Shown here: positions 1 through 5,843 of the stretch, piece by piece
Layout: each line of letters opens with the position of its first letter
How positions within the stretch are numbered: position 1 is the first letter of the stretch
Assembly: GCA_019118985.1 (NCBI GenBank)
Contig: DWXX01000062.1
Coordinates: forward strand, 1-7,636
Length of the DNA stretch: 7,636 nucleotides
DNA from: Candidatus Faecalibacterium faecipullorum
GTDB lineage: Bacteria; Bacillota; Clostridia; Oscillospirales; Ruminococcaceae
Direction of reading: 5' to 3'
Program-made: the position numbers and the translations under genes
The notes under the pieces: generated by a model
Database searches by the model: none
The model's input: only the letters and a program-made list of their open reading frames with translations
What the model was told of the DNA's origin: nothing

Positions 1-209
1 CCAACGTCTTTATGAGCAACGAGGACACCGAGACCGTTTCCGAGCTGGAGACCGACCTGTCCACCTACATGAACACCTGCAAGGCTGACTGGATCATGAA
101 CGGCATGGCCGACGGCGCCTGGGAGGAATACCTGGGCATGCTGGAGGAGTACCGCCTGTCCGACTACCTGGCCATCATGCAGAAGTACCTGGACGCCTAC
201 TACGCCTGA
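1..209 (+). CDS. C-terminal end of an extracellular solute-binding protein (sugar ABC transporter), partial
   Basis: Only the last 68 residues are visible; the reading frame is open from base 3 and ends in TGA at 207-209. The tail has the look of family 1 (CUT1) sugar-binding lipoproteins: an acidic stretch, then a WIMNG segment, a W-EEY-GMLEEY helix and a closing Y-AIMQKYLDAYYA helix. Such proteins bind an oligosaccharide outside the cell and pass it to two permeases and an ATPase. A terminator follows at 252-287, and a GH32 enzyme and a LacI regulator follow on the same strand. The imported substrate is therefore probably a fructose-containing sugar such as sucrose or fructo-oligosaccharide; that is inference from context. 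The signal peptide, lipobox and ligand-binding lobes lie outside the window, so substrate cannot be read from the sequence. Confidence 0.72.
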   Translation, partial: NVFMSNEDTETVSELETDLSTYMNTCKADWIMNGMADGAWEEYLGMLEEYRLSDYLAIMQKYLDAYYA

Positions 210-251
210 TTTTTTGCACACCACAGCGCTTTTGACACACGCATGACCGAA

Positions 252-287
252 CCGCCGGGCTGTATCCCCGGCCCGGCGGAATTTTTT
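252..287 (+). terminator. Rho-independent terminator after the solute-binding protein gene
   Basis: A perfect 9-bp stem, CCGCCGGGC (252-260) and GCCCGGCGG (271-279), encloses a 10-nt loop and is followed by AATTTTTT (280-287). It lies between the transporter gene and GH32, and its T-run ends only 3 nt before the GH32 ribosome binding site (291-296). GH32 mRNA must therefore come from read-through of this hairpin or from a promoter upstream of it. Confidence 0.88.
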
Positions 288-301
288 CACAGGAGACTGC
301 T

Positions 302-1777
302 ATGGACAGCACGACCTTACAAAACGCCCGCGCCTATGAGGCGTGGCACGGCGCGGCCATCCCCGCCGCCGAACGCCCCGCCTACCACCTGACCCCTTAC
401 GTCGGCTGGATGAACGACCCCAACGGCTTCTCGTATTACAAAGGCAAATACCACCTGTTCTACCAGTATTACCCCTATAAGACGGTGTGGGGCCCCATGC
501 ACTGGGGCCACGCCGTCAGCAGCGACCTGCTGCACTGGGAGTACCTGCCCGCCGCCCTCGCCCCCGACAGCCCCGCCGACAAGGACGGCTGCTTCTCGGG
601 GTCGGCGGCCGAGCTGCCCGACGGCCGGCAGCTGCTGCTCTACACCAGCGTGTGCAAACAGGCGCAGCCGGACGGCGAGACGCGCGAGGTGCAGACCCAG
701 AGCGTCGCGGTGGGGGACGGCCTCGATTACGAAAAGCCCTTCACGGCCCCGGTGCTGGACGAGCACGACCTGCCCGACGGCTTCAGCCGCTTCGATTTCC
801 GGGACCCCAAGCTCTGGCGGGAGCCGGACGGCAGCTACTCTGCCGTCATCGTCGGGCAGGGCAGGGCGGAGGGCGGCGCGGCCCTGCTGTTCCGCAGCGC
901 CGACGGCTTCCACTGGGAATACGTCACCATTCTGGACGCCAGCCGCGGCGAGTACGGCGTCATGTGGGAATGCCCCGACTTCTTCGAGCTGGACGGCAAG
1001 CAGGTGCTGATGGCCGGCCCGATGGAGATGCACGCCCGGGACGAGTACCACAACGGCCACTGCGTCATCGCCCTGATCGGCAGCTACGACCCCGAGACCT
1101 GCCGCTTCACCCGTGAAAGCGTCCAGCTGATGGACGAGGGCATCGACTTCTACGCCACCCAGACCCTGCTGGCCCCCGACGGCCGCCGCATCATGACGGC
1201 CTGGATGCAGGCCTGGGCCGGCATCAGCGACCAGCCCCACGGAGCCAAATGGTTCGGGCAGACCATCTGCCCGCGAGAGCTGCACATCCGGGACGGCCGC
1301 ATCATCCAGACCCCCGTCCGGGAGCTGGACGCCGTGCGCGGCGCGCGGGTCCTGCACGAGAACGTCCGCATCGAAGGGGAGGCCGCCCTGGAGGGCATCG
1401 GCGGCCGGGTGGCCGACCTGACCCTGACCGTCACCCCCGAGGCGGGCTGCCGCACCTTCACCGTCAAGCTGGCCGCAGACGCCGGCCACCGCACCACCCT
1501 CACCTACGAGCCGCGCACACGGCGGCTCACCCTTGACCGGAGCCAGGCAGGGTTCCATCAGGATATCGTCCACATCCGCAGCTGCACGGTGCGCGGCGAG
1601 AGCGAAACGCTCAGCCTGCGCATCCTGCTGGACCGCAACAGCGTCGAGGTCTTCATCAACGGCGGCGAGCAGACCATGACGGCCTGCATCTACACCCCGC
1701 CCGAGGCGGACGGCATCGCCTTCGCCGCCGACGGCGCGGCCCGCCTCACCGCCGAGCAGTACGCCCTCGCGCTGTAA
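302..1777 (+). CDS. GH32 sucrose-6-phosphate hydrolase / beta-fructofuranosidase, cytosolic
   Basis: This 491-residue protein is a complete glycoside hydrolase family 32 enzyme, which cleaves terminal beta-fructosyl bonds in sucrose, sucrose-6-phosphate or short fructans. The N-terminal five-bladed propeller carries the three family motifs: WMNDPNG (36-42, nucleophile Asp39), FRDP (166-169, transition-state stabiliser Asp168) and WECPD (222-226, acid/base Glu223). FSGS (98-101) and DFYATQT (282-288) are further conserved GH32 segments. A C-terminal beta-sandwich holds LLDRNSVEVFINGGE (442-456), typical of bacterial invertases. There is no signal peptide, so it should act on sugar already imported. 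Start ATG at 302 has AGGAGA at 291-296 with a 5-nt spacer. Length is normal for the family. The catalytic family is certain; whether the substrate is phosphorylated is not. A solute-binding-protein transporter upstream, rather than a PTS, favours unphosphorylated sucrose or fructo-oligosaccharides. Confidence 0.95.
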   Translation: MDSTTLQNARAYEAWHGAAIPAAERPAYHLTPYVGWMNDPNGFSYYKGKYHLFYQYYPYKTVWGPMHWGHAVSSDLLHWEYLPAALAPDSPADKDGCFSGSAAELPDGRQLLLYTSVCKQAQPDGETREVQTQSVAVGDGLDYEKPFTAPVLDEHDLPDGFSRFDFRDPKLWREPDGSYSAVIVGQGRAEGGAALLFRSADGFHWEYVTILDASRGEYGVMWECPDFFELDGKQVLMAGPMEMHARDEYHNGHCVIALIGSYDPETCRFTRESVQLMDEGIDFYATQTLLAPDGRRIMTAWMQAWAGISDQPHGAKWFGQTICPRELHIRDGRIIQTPVRELDAVRGARVLHENVRIEGEAALEGIGGRVADLTLTVTPEAGCRTFTVKLAADAGHRTTLTYEPRTRRLTLDRSQAGFHQDIVHIRSCTVRGESETLSLRILLDRNSVEVFINGGEQTMTACIYTPPEADGIAFAADGAARLTAEQYALAL

Positions 1778-1825
1778 CCGAACGCAATTCCTCCATTCCT
1801 TCTCCTTCATTCTTCTTCACACACG

Positions 1826-1873
1826 GCAAGGCCCCGCTCTGGCATAGATCAGGGCGGGGCCTTGCATTATTAT
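1826..1873 (+). terminator. Strong hairpin between GH32 and lacI, terminator or attenuator
   Basis: A perfect 12-bp stem, GCAAGGCCCCGC (1826-1837) with GCGGGGCCTTGC (1854-1865), can extend by three more pairs (one G-U) to leave a 10-nt loop. It is followed by an A/T mix (ATTATTAT), not a clean T-run. It may be a leaky terminator or a 3' stabilising structure for the GH32 message, and the downstream regulator has no visible promoter of its own. Confidence 0.7.
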
Positions 1874-1875
1874 AT

Positions 1876-1890
1876 ATAAGGAGTCCTTAT
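1876..1890 (+). promoter_or_regulatory. Palindrome covering the lacI ribosome binding site and start codon
   Basis: ATAAGGA (1876-1882) and TCCTTAT (1884-1890) are perfect inverted repeats around G1883. The left arm contains the AAGGAG ribosome binding site (1878-1883) and the right arm runs into the ATG (1889-1891). As RNA it could form a 6-bp hairpin with a 3-nt loop that hides the site. As DNA it could be an operator. Either role is inference; the symmetry is plain in the sequence. Confidence 0.4.
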
Positions 1891-2887
1891 GCGCAACAGA
1901 ACAAGCGCCGCGCCCACCATGAAAGATGTGGCGGCCGAAGCCGGGGTCGCCCTCGGCACCGTATCGAAGGTGTTCAACGATCTGCCCGTCCGGCCTGAAT
2001 CCCGCCGGAAGGTGCTGGACGCCGCCCGCAAGCTGGGCTACAGCGTCAACAGTTATGCCCGCGGCTTCAAGACCAACAAGACCCGCACCGTCGCGCTCAT
2101 CTGGCCGACCCTGCGCAACCCCTTCTTCGCCTATTTGTCCGACGCCATGATCGGCGTTTTGATGCGGCGGGAGTACCGGGCCATCGTCACCATCACGAAT
2201 TACGACAAGCAGGCCGAGCAGCGCTGCCTGGACATGGTCCGGCAGAACAAGGTGGACGGCATCATCGCCCTGACCTACAACCCCGACCTGGAAGTGGACC
2301 CCGCCATCCCCTTTGTCAGCATCGACCGGCACTTCCGCGCCGAGGTGCCCTGCGTCTCCTCCGACAACTTTGGCGGCGGGCAGCTGGCCGCCCGCAAATT
2401 GCTGGAGCTGGGCTGCCGCAAATTGCTGTTCCTGCGGCTGGGGACGGACGTTGCCAGCGAGGCCGACAAGCGCCGCGCCGGATTTGAGGCCGTCTGCCGG
2501 GAAGGGGGCGTGCCTTTCGAATCCCTCTCGGTGCAGAACGAGGAGGGCTTTGCCCCCTTCGATACCTTTCTGGACGCGCACACGCACGACGGCGTCTTTG
2601 ATTACGACGGCGTCTTCTGCAACACCGACCGCCTGTGCTACGAGATTGAAAAGCGTCTGCGCGCCCGCGAGGTCCGCATCCCCGACGATGTGCAGATGAT
2701 CGGCTTCGACGGCATCTACCGCTTTGACAGCGAGGACCTGCACTGCTCCACCATCGTCCAGCCCGTCGGGCAGATCGCCCGGACGGCGGTGGACCTGCTC
2801 CTCTCCCCCGACCGCGCCAGCCTGCCGGCGCTGGTCTGCCTGCCGGTATCGTACCGGCCCGGCGGGACGACAAAAGACGGCGGCTGA
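1889..2887 (+). CDS. LacI-family transcriptional regulator, probable regulator of the sugar cluster
   Basis: The 332-residue protein has the LacI/GalR layout. The N-terminal helix-turn-helix begins TMKDVAAEAGVALGTVSKVFN (10-30 region), followed by the hinge segment around YSVNSYARG (51-59). A periplasmic-binding-like effector domain follows, with conserved VSSDNFGGGQLAA (156-168) and VQMIGFDGI (268-276), then a STIVQPVGQIA dimer-interface segment (287-297). LacI proteins bind palindromic operators and release or engage them on binding a sugar. Start ATG at 1889 has AAGGAG at 1878-1883, spacer 5 nt. It follows GH32 by 111 nt on the same strand, so it most likely controls the sugar-binding-protein transporter and GH32 genes, as ScrR-type regulators do. 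I found no clear LacI operator upstream of GH32, so the target is inferred from position only. Confidence 0.92.
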   Translation: MRNRTSAAPTMKDVAAEAGVALGTVSKVFNDLPVRPESRRKVLDAARKLGYSVNSYARGFKTNKTRTVALIWPTLRNPFFAYLSDAMIGVLMRREYRAIVTITNYDKQAEQRCLDMVRQNKVDGIIALTYNPDLEVDPAIPFVSIDRHFRAEVPCVSSDNFGGGQLAARKLLELGCRKLLFLRLGTDVASEADKRRAGFEAVCREGGVPFESLSVQNEEGFAPFDTFLDAHTHDGVFDYDGVFCNTDRLCYEIEKRLRAREVRIPDDVQMIGFDGIYRFDSEDLHCSTIVQPVGQIARTAVDLLLSPDRASLPALVCLPVSYRPGGTTKDGG

Positions 2888-2913
2888 CCCTTTTCGTTTG
2901 AGAACCGGCAGAG

Positions 2914-2951
2914 TATAATAAAGTCAATATCGAAACATGGTTTGTAACCAT
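2914..2951 (+). promoter_or_regulatory. Promoter -10 box and nearby inverted repeat upstream of the S51 peptidase gene
   Basis: A consensus TATAAT lies at 2914-2919, after the lacI stop. No good -35 box is present at 17 nt (TTTTCG, 2891-2896). Downstream, at roughly +10 to +25, is a perfect inverted repeat ATGGTT-TGT-AACCAT (2937-2951). It could be an operator for an unseen regulator or a short 5' hairpin. The first ATG at 2937 sits inside this repeat and has no ribosome binding site. Confidence 0.5.
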
Positions 2952-2969
2952 CAGATGAGGACTGAGGCG

Positions 2970-3581
2970 ATGAAAAACCTTTTCCTGACTTCAAGCGGCT
3001 TGAATGAAAAGACGGCGGCACTATTCTGGGAATGTATCGGAAAAGAGCCGGTCAACACAAAGGCGATCCTGGTCCCATCCGCCGCAGTTGGGAATGATGG
3101 CGCGCGGGAAGGGATCATAGTATGTATAGAGCGCCTTGCGAATATGGGGATCCCTCTCCACAATATTCTTCTATACGATCTTGCGCATTTGCTTTCGGAC
3201 GGATATAAAAGAACCTATTCGAGTTATATAAGCGACGTACCTGTGCCGTTTCGATTGATGACTGCGCAGGAACTGACGCAATATGACATGATCGTTTTTT
3301 GCGGAGGAAACGCCCGCACCCTTCTCAGTGAAATAAACCGAACAGGATTTGCAAAGCCCTTAAAGCAAGCTGTAGAAAATGGGCTGGTGTATCTGGGAAT
3401 CAGCGCGGGCAGTATGGTTGCCGCCGGGAATTTTTCCGACGGGTTGGGATATTTGGCAAATCCGTTGATACCGCACGCCGAAAAAGAAAGCCCTCGTGGA
3501 GAAATACCAAAAAACGATTGGATCGAACTGGCTGATGGGCAAATGGTATGGATCAAAGGGGAGCGCCAGGAAATCAAATGA
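2970..3581 (+). CDS. S51-family peptidase E-like protein (type 1 glutamine amidotransferase-like fold)
   Basis: This 203-residue protein matches the peptidase E (Asp-dipeptidase) superfamily. It opens MKNLFLTSSGL, has CGGN (111-114) as the glycine-rich strand loop, and GISAGS (143-148), the nucleophile elbow with Ser145. The C-terminus ends in the family-typical I-LADGQMVWIKG strand pair. Candidate partners of Ser145 are Asp157 and His169 (in NPLIPHAE). The spacing from Ser to His is 24 residues, shorter than the 37 of E. coli PepE (Ser120/His157), so peptidase activity is not assured. I place the start at ATG 2970, where the family N-terminus begins and where GAGG motifs (2956-2959, 2964-2967) precede it. 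The in-frame ATG at 2937 lacks a binding site. The gene is AT-richer than its neighbours (about 45-47% GC in two lines I counted), and it has its own -10 box, which suggests recent acquisition. It is a cytosolic enzyme of unknown substrate. Confidence 0.82.
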   Translation: MKNLFLTSSGLNEKTAALFWECIGKEPVNTKAILVPSAAVGNDGAREGIIVCIERLANMGIPLHNILLYDLAHLLSDGYKRTYSSYISDVPVPFRLMTAQELTQYDMIVFCGGNARTLLSEINRTGFAKPLKQAVENGLVYLGISAGSMVAAGNFSDGLGYLANPLIPHAEKESPRGEIPKNDWIELADGQMVWIKGERQEIK

Positions 3582-3648
3582 ATACCCGGTCGTAGCGGCC
3601 GGTCAGTTGTTCTTTCACGCGGCAGACGGTGGCGCGGTATTCCTCCAC
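3574..3648 (-). pseudogene. Short GC-rich coding-like remnant, tail to tail with the S51 gene
   Basis: On the - strand a frame reads VEEYRATVCRVKEQL followed by TGRYDRVFI and a TGA stop at 3576-3574. It is basic/acidic and helix-like with GC-rich codons, unlike the AT-rich S51 gene it overlaps by 8 nt. A GTG at 3648-3646 could start it (24 residues), but there is no ribosome binding site. The frame is closed about 36 nt further upstream. It looks like the C-terminal stub of a lost gene, though it may be chance. I do not recognise the family. Confidence 0.25.
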
Positions 3649-3740
3649 CGTGGCAGCCCCGGGTATAAACAGGAAGGGGCAGGAAGCTCATGCGGGGAAA
3701 CCCTGCTTTTGCTGTTGGGCGCATTTTGACCTGCGGCAAA

Positions 3741-3774
3741 CAAAAAAGCACCCGAACCTGAAAAGTTCGGGTGC
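3741..3774 (-). terminator. Terminator of the tRNA-Val gene, possibly bidirectional
   Basis: A perfect 10-bp stem, GCACCCGAAC (3748-3757) with GTTCGGGTGC (3765-3774), encloses a 7-nt loop. On the - strand it is followed by TTTTTTGTTTG, an intrinsic terminator 7 nt past the tRNA CCA end. On the + strand the hairpin is followed by ATTGTTTT, so it may also stop transcripts from the S51 gene. Confidence 0.88.
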
Positions 3775-3781
3775 ATTGTTT

Positions 3782-3858
3782 TGGTGGAGAATTAGGGACT
3801 CGAACCCCAGACCCCCTGCGTGTGATGCAGGTGCTCTAACCAGCTGAGCTAATCCTCC
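3782..3858 (-). tRNA. tRNA-Val (anticodon CAC)
   Basis: A complete 77-nt cloverleaf including an encoded CCA. Acceptor GGAGGAT pairs with ATTCTCC (one G-U). The D arm is GCTC/GAGC with a 9-nt loop. The anticodon stem CCTGC/GCAGG encloses ATCACAC, giving anticodon CAC, which reads the GTG valine codon. The T arm TGGGG/CCCTA (one G-T pair) has the TTCGAGT loop. The variable loop is 5 nt, GGGTC. Discriminator base is A73. It is a single gene with its own promoter and terminator, and all stems are intact. Confidence 0.97.
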
Positions 3859-3874
3859 GTGTCGGAACGTTGAT

Positions 3875-3903
3875 ATTATAGCACAGCGGCGGGCAAAATG
3901 CAA
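3875..3903 (-). promoter_or_regulatory. Promoter of tRNA-Val
   Basis: Reading leftward: TTGCAT (3903-3898), 17 nt, then TATAAT (3880-3875), preceded by TGC, which makes an extended -10. Transcription would begin near 3868, about 10 nt before the mature 5' end at 3858. The -35 is poor (3 of 6), but the extended -10 is exact. Confidence 0.78.
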
Positions 3904-3932
3904 GCCCCTTTTTGGCGGAAATTCTCATCCCC

Positions 3933-3961
3933 TTGCCTCGGCGGAAAAAATCGTGTATAAT
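3933..3961 (+). promoter_or_regulatory. Promoter of the small Cys-rich membrane protein gene
   Basis: TTGCCT (3933-3938), a 17-nt spacer and a consensus TATAAT (3956-3961). Transcription from about 3968 leaves a leader of roughly 28 nt to the ATG at 3996. This excludes the earlier in-frame ATG at 3912 as a start. It diverges from the tRNA promoter 30 bp away. Confidence 0.72.
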
Positions 3962-3995
3962 GGTCAAAAATCACCCGAGAAAAGAGGTCTGCCTC

Positions 3996-4166
3996 ATGCT
4001 GACGGTACGCGGGGTGGTCACCCTGCTGGTTTTGGTGGTCCTGTTCGCGCTGGCGGTGGTGTGGATCGCGCGCCACGGCGGCTGGAAAGGCGAAGGCTGC
4101 TGCGGCAACTGCGCCTCCTGCCATGAGCGCTGCGAACATCCCCAGCAGCCCCCCAAACAGAACTGA
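3996..4166 (+). CDS. Small one-TM cysteine-rich membrane protein, FeoB-associated-like
   Basis: A 56-residue protein with one membrane segment (about residues 5-24, rich in V/L/A), a basic ARH turn, then a glycine/cysteine tail. The tail is GEGCCGNCASCHERC (33-46), with Cys at 35, 36, 39, 42 and 46, followed by a hydrophilic HPQQPPKQN end. This short N-terminal TM plus C-x2-C-x2-C pattern is what the FeoB-associated Cys-rich membrane family shows; those proteins are encoded with ferrous-iron transporters. No feoA/feoB lies in the window, so the iron link is by resemblance only. A metal- or Fe-S-binding membrane peptide of other purpose is possible. Start ATG 3996 has AAAGAGG at 3981-3987 (spacer 8 nt) and lies downstream of a good promoter. 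It stands alone and ends before a hairpin shared with the convergent LysR gene. Confidence 0.65.
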   Translation: MLTVRGVVTLLVLVVLFALAVVWIARHGGWKGEGCCGNCASCHERCEHPQQPPKQN

Positions 4167-4173
4167 ACGGCTG

Positions 4174-4216
4174 CAAAAGGCCCCCGCCCTTCCCCTGCCG
4201 GGAGGACGGGGGCCTT
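4174..4216 (-). terminator. Terminator between convergent genes, oriented for the LysR unit
   Basis: AAGGCCCCCG (4177-4186) pairs perfectly with CGGGGGCCTT (4207-4216), with further partial pairing inside. On the - strand it is followed by TTTTGC, a short T-run, about 20 nt past the LysR stop. On the + strand the following bases are GCTGCG, so termination of the small membrane-protein gene would be weaker. Confidence 0.75.
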
Positions 4217-4235
4217 GCTGCGTCATGGGGGCTTT

Positions 4236-5114
4236 TCAGCCCGCGCCGCCGCACAGCCGGATAAAGACCCGCATCTGCGGGGTGATCCATTTTTCCTTGT
4301 GGCAGAACAGCTGCCGGCGCATCTCGATGCGGCAGTCCGCCACCTCCAGCGGGACGGCACGCCCGGTCAGGCAGGCGTCCATGATGTACTGCGGCAGGAA
4401 GGTCAGGCCCATCCCGTCCTCCACCAAGCGGCAGAGCAGCGCCGCGTCCCCCAGCTCGAGGTAGGGGCGCAGCGTCAGCTGCCGGGCGGCCAGCAGCTGC
4501 TCGAGGGCCTCGCGGTAGCTCATCCCGCGCTCGGTCAAAAGGAACTCCTGCCCCGCCAGGTCGGCGAGGGTCAGCCCCTGCCGCCCGGCCAGCGGATGGC
4601 CCGCCGGCGCCAGAAAGCAGCAGGGCTCGGGCTCGTCCAGCAGCCGGACGAACGCCGGGCTGGTCACCGGCTGGTCGAAGGTATAGGCCAGGTCGGCGCG
4701 GTTGGCCGCCAGCATGTCCTGCATCTCCTGGGTGCTGCCGGAGCGGAAGCTGACCTCCACCCGCGGGCAGAGGGCGTGGAACCGCGCCAAAACCCCCGGC
4801 ATCAGGGCGCTGCACAGGCTGTCGGCGATGGCCACCCGCAGGGTGCCGCGGGCCTCGGGGGCGGGCTGCAGGGCCGCTTTGGCCTGCTGTGCGGTGGTCA
4901 GCAGGGTGCGGGCATAGTGCAGAAAGGTCTGCCCCGCGTCGGTCAGCCGCACCGTCTTGCCCACCCGGTCGAACAGGGGGACCCCCAGCTCCTCTTCCAG
5001 CTGGGCGATCTGGCTGGACACCGCCGACTGCGAGTAGTCCAGCTCCCGCGCCGCACGGGAAAAGCTGTGCATCTCGGCCACGTGCAGGAAGGTGTTGATG
5101 TTCCGCAGTTCCAT
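4236..5114 (-). CDS. LysR-family transcriptional regulator
   Basis: This 292-residue protein begins with the classical LysR winged helix-turn-helix: MELRNINTFLHVAE, SFSRAARELDYSQSAVSSQIAQLE (18-40) and LGVPLFDR (43-50), then LTDAGQTFLHYAR. The effector-binding domain starts at GTLRVAIADS (90-99), with L--RADLAYTF (135-146) and a FLPQYI segment near the end. LysR proteins act as tetramers that sense a small metabolite. Nothing here identifies it. Start ATG 5114 has AGGAGG at 5129-5124 with a 9-nt spacer, inside the last codons of the upstream trmO-like gene, whose stop is only 4 nt away. The two are therefore co-transcribed and probably translationally coupled. LysR genes usually diverge from their target; this one is third in a unit headed by an S24 repressor, which is unusual. 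Confidence 0.93.
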   Translation of the reverse strand: MELRNINTFLHVAEMHSFSRAARELDYSQSAVSSQIAQLEEELGVPLFDRVGKTVRLTDAGQTFLHYARTLLTTAQQAKAALQPAPEARGTLRVAIADSLCSALMPGVLARFHALCPRVEVSFRSGSTQEMQDMLAANRADLAYTFDQPVTSPAFVRLLDEPEPCCFLAPAGHPLAGRQGLTLADLAGQEFLLTERGMSYREALEQLLAARQLTLRPYLELGDAALLCRLVEDGMGLTFLPQYIMDACLTGRAVPLEVADCRIEMRRQLFCHKEKWITPQMRVFIRLCGGAG

Positions 5115-5118
5115 CCCG

Positions 5119-5829
5119 TCACCCCTCCTGCCCGGGGCGGACGGGCCGGATGCGGCAGACCGTCAGCACGCTGTCCGCCACCGTAAAGCCCACCTCGTAC
5201 CCGGCAAACTTCATCCCGTACACCCGCTCGGGGTCCTCCTGATAGGAGGGGCGGGGGTCCCCCGACAGCACCCCGGCCAAAGCCTCCCACTTGCCGGCGG
5301 GCAGGTCGGCCCGCAGCCCCTCGGGGCAGCGCACCTCCAGGCGGTAGCCGCGGGTCTGGGCGGTGTAGCCCTCGCTGGCATCGGGGCGGCAGTCGGCAAA
5401 GGGGATGTAGGGCTTGATGTCATAGATGGGGGTGCCGTCCAGCAGGTCGGCGCCCCGCACCCAGAGGACGGGGCCCAGCGCCTCGTCCTGTTCCACCCGC
5501 TCCAGCCGGACGCAGGACAGCCCGATGGGGTTGGGCCGGTAGGGCGACCGCGTCGCGAACACCCCCACCCGGGTGTTGCCCCCCAGCCGGGGCGGGCGGA
5601 CGGTGGGGGACCAGCCCGTCTGCCGCACCTCGCTGAACTGCCACAGCAGCCAGATATGGCTGAACTGCTCCAGCCCGCGGACGGCGCTGCGGTCACGGTA
5701 GGCCGGCTCGAACACCACCCGGGCACACAGCGCGTCCACCAGGCCGCTCTGCCGCGGGATGCCGAATTTCTCCGCAAAGTCGCTCTCGATGCGGGCGACC
5801 GGCCGCATGACGAATGCCTCCTGTGGCAT
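5119..5829 (-). CDS. trmO: TrmO-type tRNA (m6t6A37) methyltransferase (TsaA/UPF0066 family)
   Basis: The 236-residue protein has all hallmarks of the TrmO/TsaA beta-barrel methyltransferase, which uses S-adenosylmethionine to N6-methylate threonylcarbamoyladenosine at position 37 of threonine tRNA in E. coli. N-terminal VARIESDFAEKFGIPRQ (11-27) leads into FSHIWLLW (56-63). The signature VFATRSPYRPNPIGLS (90-105) follows, then LLDGTPIYDIKPYIP (129-143). The C-terminal domain has DPRPSYQ (191-197) and VYGMKFAGYEV (203-213). Length equals E. coli TrmO (235). I choose ATG 5829 because AAGGGGG (5841-5835) precedes it with a 5-nt spacer. A GTG at 5847 would add six residues and overlap the S24 repressor stop as GTGA. 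In either case it is tightly coupled to the repressor gene upstream and the LysR gene downstream. Pairing a tRNA-modification enzyme with a cleavable repressor is odd and not explained by the family. Confidence 0.92.
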   Translation of the reverse strand: MPQEAFVMRPVARIESDFAEKFGIPRQSGLVDALCARVVFEPAYRDRSAVRGLEQFSHIWLLWQFSEVRQTGWSPTVRPPRLGGNTRVGVFATRSPYRPNPIGLSCVRLERVEQDEALGPVLWVRGADLLDGTPIYDIKPYIPFADCRPDASEGYTAQTRGYRLEVRCPEGLRADLPAGKWEALAGVLSGDPRPSYQEDPERVYGMKFAGYEVGFTVADSVLTVCRIRPVRPGQEG

Positions 5830-5843
5830 GGTATCCCCCTTTC

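Noticed and set aside
232..237. Perfect TTGACA as a promoter for GH32
   Set aside because: At 16-18 nt downstream the sequence is the GC-rich terminator arm, with no -10-like hexamer.
317..1810. Very long open frame on the - strand opposite GH32
   Set aside because: It is a GC-driven shadow of the GH32 gene: no ribosome binding site, no recognisable domain, and low-complexity A/G/V/R content. GH32 on the + strand has all catalytic motifs.
2392..2428. Direct repeat CCGCAAATTGCTG, 24 nt apart, inside lacI
   Set aside because: It encodes RKLL twice in a region where LacI proteins normally read this way (helix then strand), so a functional repeat is not needed to explain it.
3782..3858. tRNA-Val as an integration site for the neighbouring AT-rich gene
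   Set aside because: I looked for a second copy of the tRNA 3' end near 2888-2960 and elsewhere and saw none; there is no integrase gene.
4215..5186. Long + strand open frames opposite lysR, trmO and the S24 repressor
   Set aside because: Composition is G/A/Q/R/P-rich without family motifs, and the - strand frames are clear full-length proteins with ribosome binding sites.
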